14,631 nucleotides of DNA from Marinosulfonomonas sp. (GTDB taxonomy: Bacteria > Pseudomonadota > Alphaproteobacteria > Rhodobacterales > Rhodobacteraceae): assembly GCA_026989405.1 (NCBI GenBank), contig JALSJL010000315.1, positions 1 through 14,631 on the forward strand, in the 5' to 3' direction. Made by a program: the position numbers and the translations under genes. Shown in pieces: positions 13,863 to 14,631 of the stretch; the first letter of the stretch is position 1; each line of letters starts with the position of its first letter. The notes below the pieces were generated by a model, which had not been told where the DNA came from, did no database searches, and saw nothing but the letters and a program-made list of their open reading frames with translations.

Positions 13863-14615
13863 ATGTTTGGAATCGAGATCATAGACGCCTCTCTCTTGCC
13901 CGCCATGTTCGTGGCGATGCTGGCCGGCCTGCTTTCATTTGTCAGCCCCTGTGTGCTGCCGATCGTGCCGCCGTATCTGGCCTATATGGGCGGCATCACG
14001 ATGAAAGACATGACCGAGGGCAACCGGGCCAGCCGCAAGGCAATTCTGCCGGCGGTGTTTTTTGTGCTCGGGCTGTCGACGGTCTTTCTTTTTCTCGGTT
14101 TCACAGCCTCGGCATTCGGGGCATTTTTTCTGCAGAATCAAGAGTTGTTCGCAAAAATCTCAGGGGCCGTCGTGATCGTGTTCGGCCTGCATTTTCTGGG
14201 CATTTTCCGCATCGGGCTGCTTGACCGCGAGGCCCGGCTGGATGCCGGCGCCAAAGGCGGTTCGTCCTTTGGCGCCTACATTCTCGGCCTGGCCTTCGCT
14301 TTCGGCTGGACACCCTGTATCGGCCCGCAACTGGGTGCGATCCTGTCACTTGCCGCATCAGAAGCCTCGGTGACCCGGGGAACCGTGTTGCTGGGTGTCT
14401 ATGCCGCCGGGTTGGGCCTGCCGTTCTTGCTGGCGGCCGTGTTCATTCAGCGTTCATTGGGGCTGATGAACCGGATCAAGCCCTGGATGGGCGCCATCGA
14501 AAAGGCGATGGGGGTCTTGCTGATCATTGTCGGTGTCGCCTTGGTCACCGGTGCGTTCAGCGCGTTTTCCTGGTGGCTGCTTGAAAAATTCCCGGCCTTG
14601 GCCTCTCTTGGCTGA
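13863..14615 (+). CDS. ccdA: CcdA-type cytochrome c biogenesis / thiol-disulfide transmembrane electron carrier
   Basis: The 250-aa inner-membrane protein has six hydrophobic helices (about 15-38, 60-82, 100-117, 137-161, 170-195, 215-240). The two redox cysteines are Cys30 in SPCVLPIVPPYL and Cys152 in GWTPCIGPQLGA. CcdA/DsbD-family carriers move reducing equivalents from cytoplasmic thioredoxin to periplasmic thioredoxin-like proteins such as CcmG, keeping apocytochrome c haem-binding cysteines reduced. The length fits the short CcdA form without DsbD end domains. The ATG at 13863 gives the usual short N-terminus, but no convincing Shine-Dalgarno precedes it; an ATG at 13905 would cut into the first helix. 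Partner genes are not in the window. The last 16 bases hold no feature. Confidence 0.93.
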   Translation: MFGIEIIDASLLPAMFVAMLAGLLSFVSPCVLPIVPPYLAYMGGITMKDMTEGNRASRKAILPAVFFVLGLSTVFLFLGFTASAFGAFFLQNQELFAKISGAVVIVFGLHFLGIFRIGLLDREARLDAGAKGGSSFGAYILGLAFAFGWTPCIGPQLGAILSLAASEASVTRGTVLLGVYAAGLGLPFLLAAVFIQRSLGLMNRIKPWMGAIEKAMGVLLIIVGVALVTGAFSAFSWWLLEKFPALASLG

Positions 14616-14631
14616 GCGGCCTTAAACTCGC

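Overview
This window looks like core chromosome of an alphaproteobacterium in the Rhodobacteraceae/Roseobacteraceae. The evidence is the GC-rich codon usage with NNC/NNG endings, a DUF1476 F1-ATPase zeta subunit, an RNase E whose S1 domain carries a long acidic/Arg-Ser insertion, a split B12-dependent methionine synthase, and a short MprF-type protein. I see no phage, transposon, CRISPR, tRNA, rRNA or origin. Every gene is intact except the first, which is cut by the left edge.

Left part (1-4983): two parts of a split cobalamin-dependent methionine synthase lie on the minus strand. They are a stand-alone corrinoid-binding protein (cut at the left edge) and a stand-alone zinc homocysteine S-methyltransferase. 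A plus-strand radical SAM gene of the PA0069/SplB-like type sits between them. Upstream of the methyltransferase are an mprF-like gene with a probable terminator and then a leader with two small hairpins. The methyl-folate-binding part and a corrinoid-reactivating protein are not in the window and would have to be encoded elsewhere.

Middle (5024-10342): the zeta-subunit gene, with a strong terminator, diverges from purC-purS-purQ (SAICAR synthase plus the two small FGAM synthetase subunits; purL is not in the window). Next is a two-component pair resembling DctB/DctD. The DctD-like regulator has a receiver, an AAA+ domain and a Fis-type helix, but lacks the GAFTGA sigma-54-contact loop and has an altered Walker B. 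No C4-dicarboxylate transporter genes are nearby.

Right part (10343-14631): a 422-base gene-free leader precedes rne (RNase E, 909 aa). The rne gene ends in a strong intrinsic terminator, and the convergent tusA-like gene ends inside that hairpin. A divergent ccdA (thiol-disulfide electron conduit) closes the window.

I found no clearly new multi-gene system. The points most worth a second look are the GAFTGA-less DctD-like regulator, the split methionine synthase with a possible structured leader, and the structured rne leader with the RS-repeat insertion in RNase E. All regulatory calls come from reading the sequence by eye.
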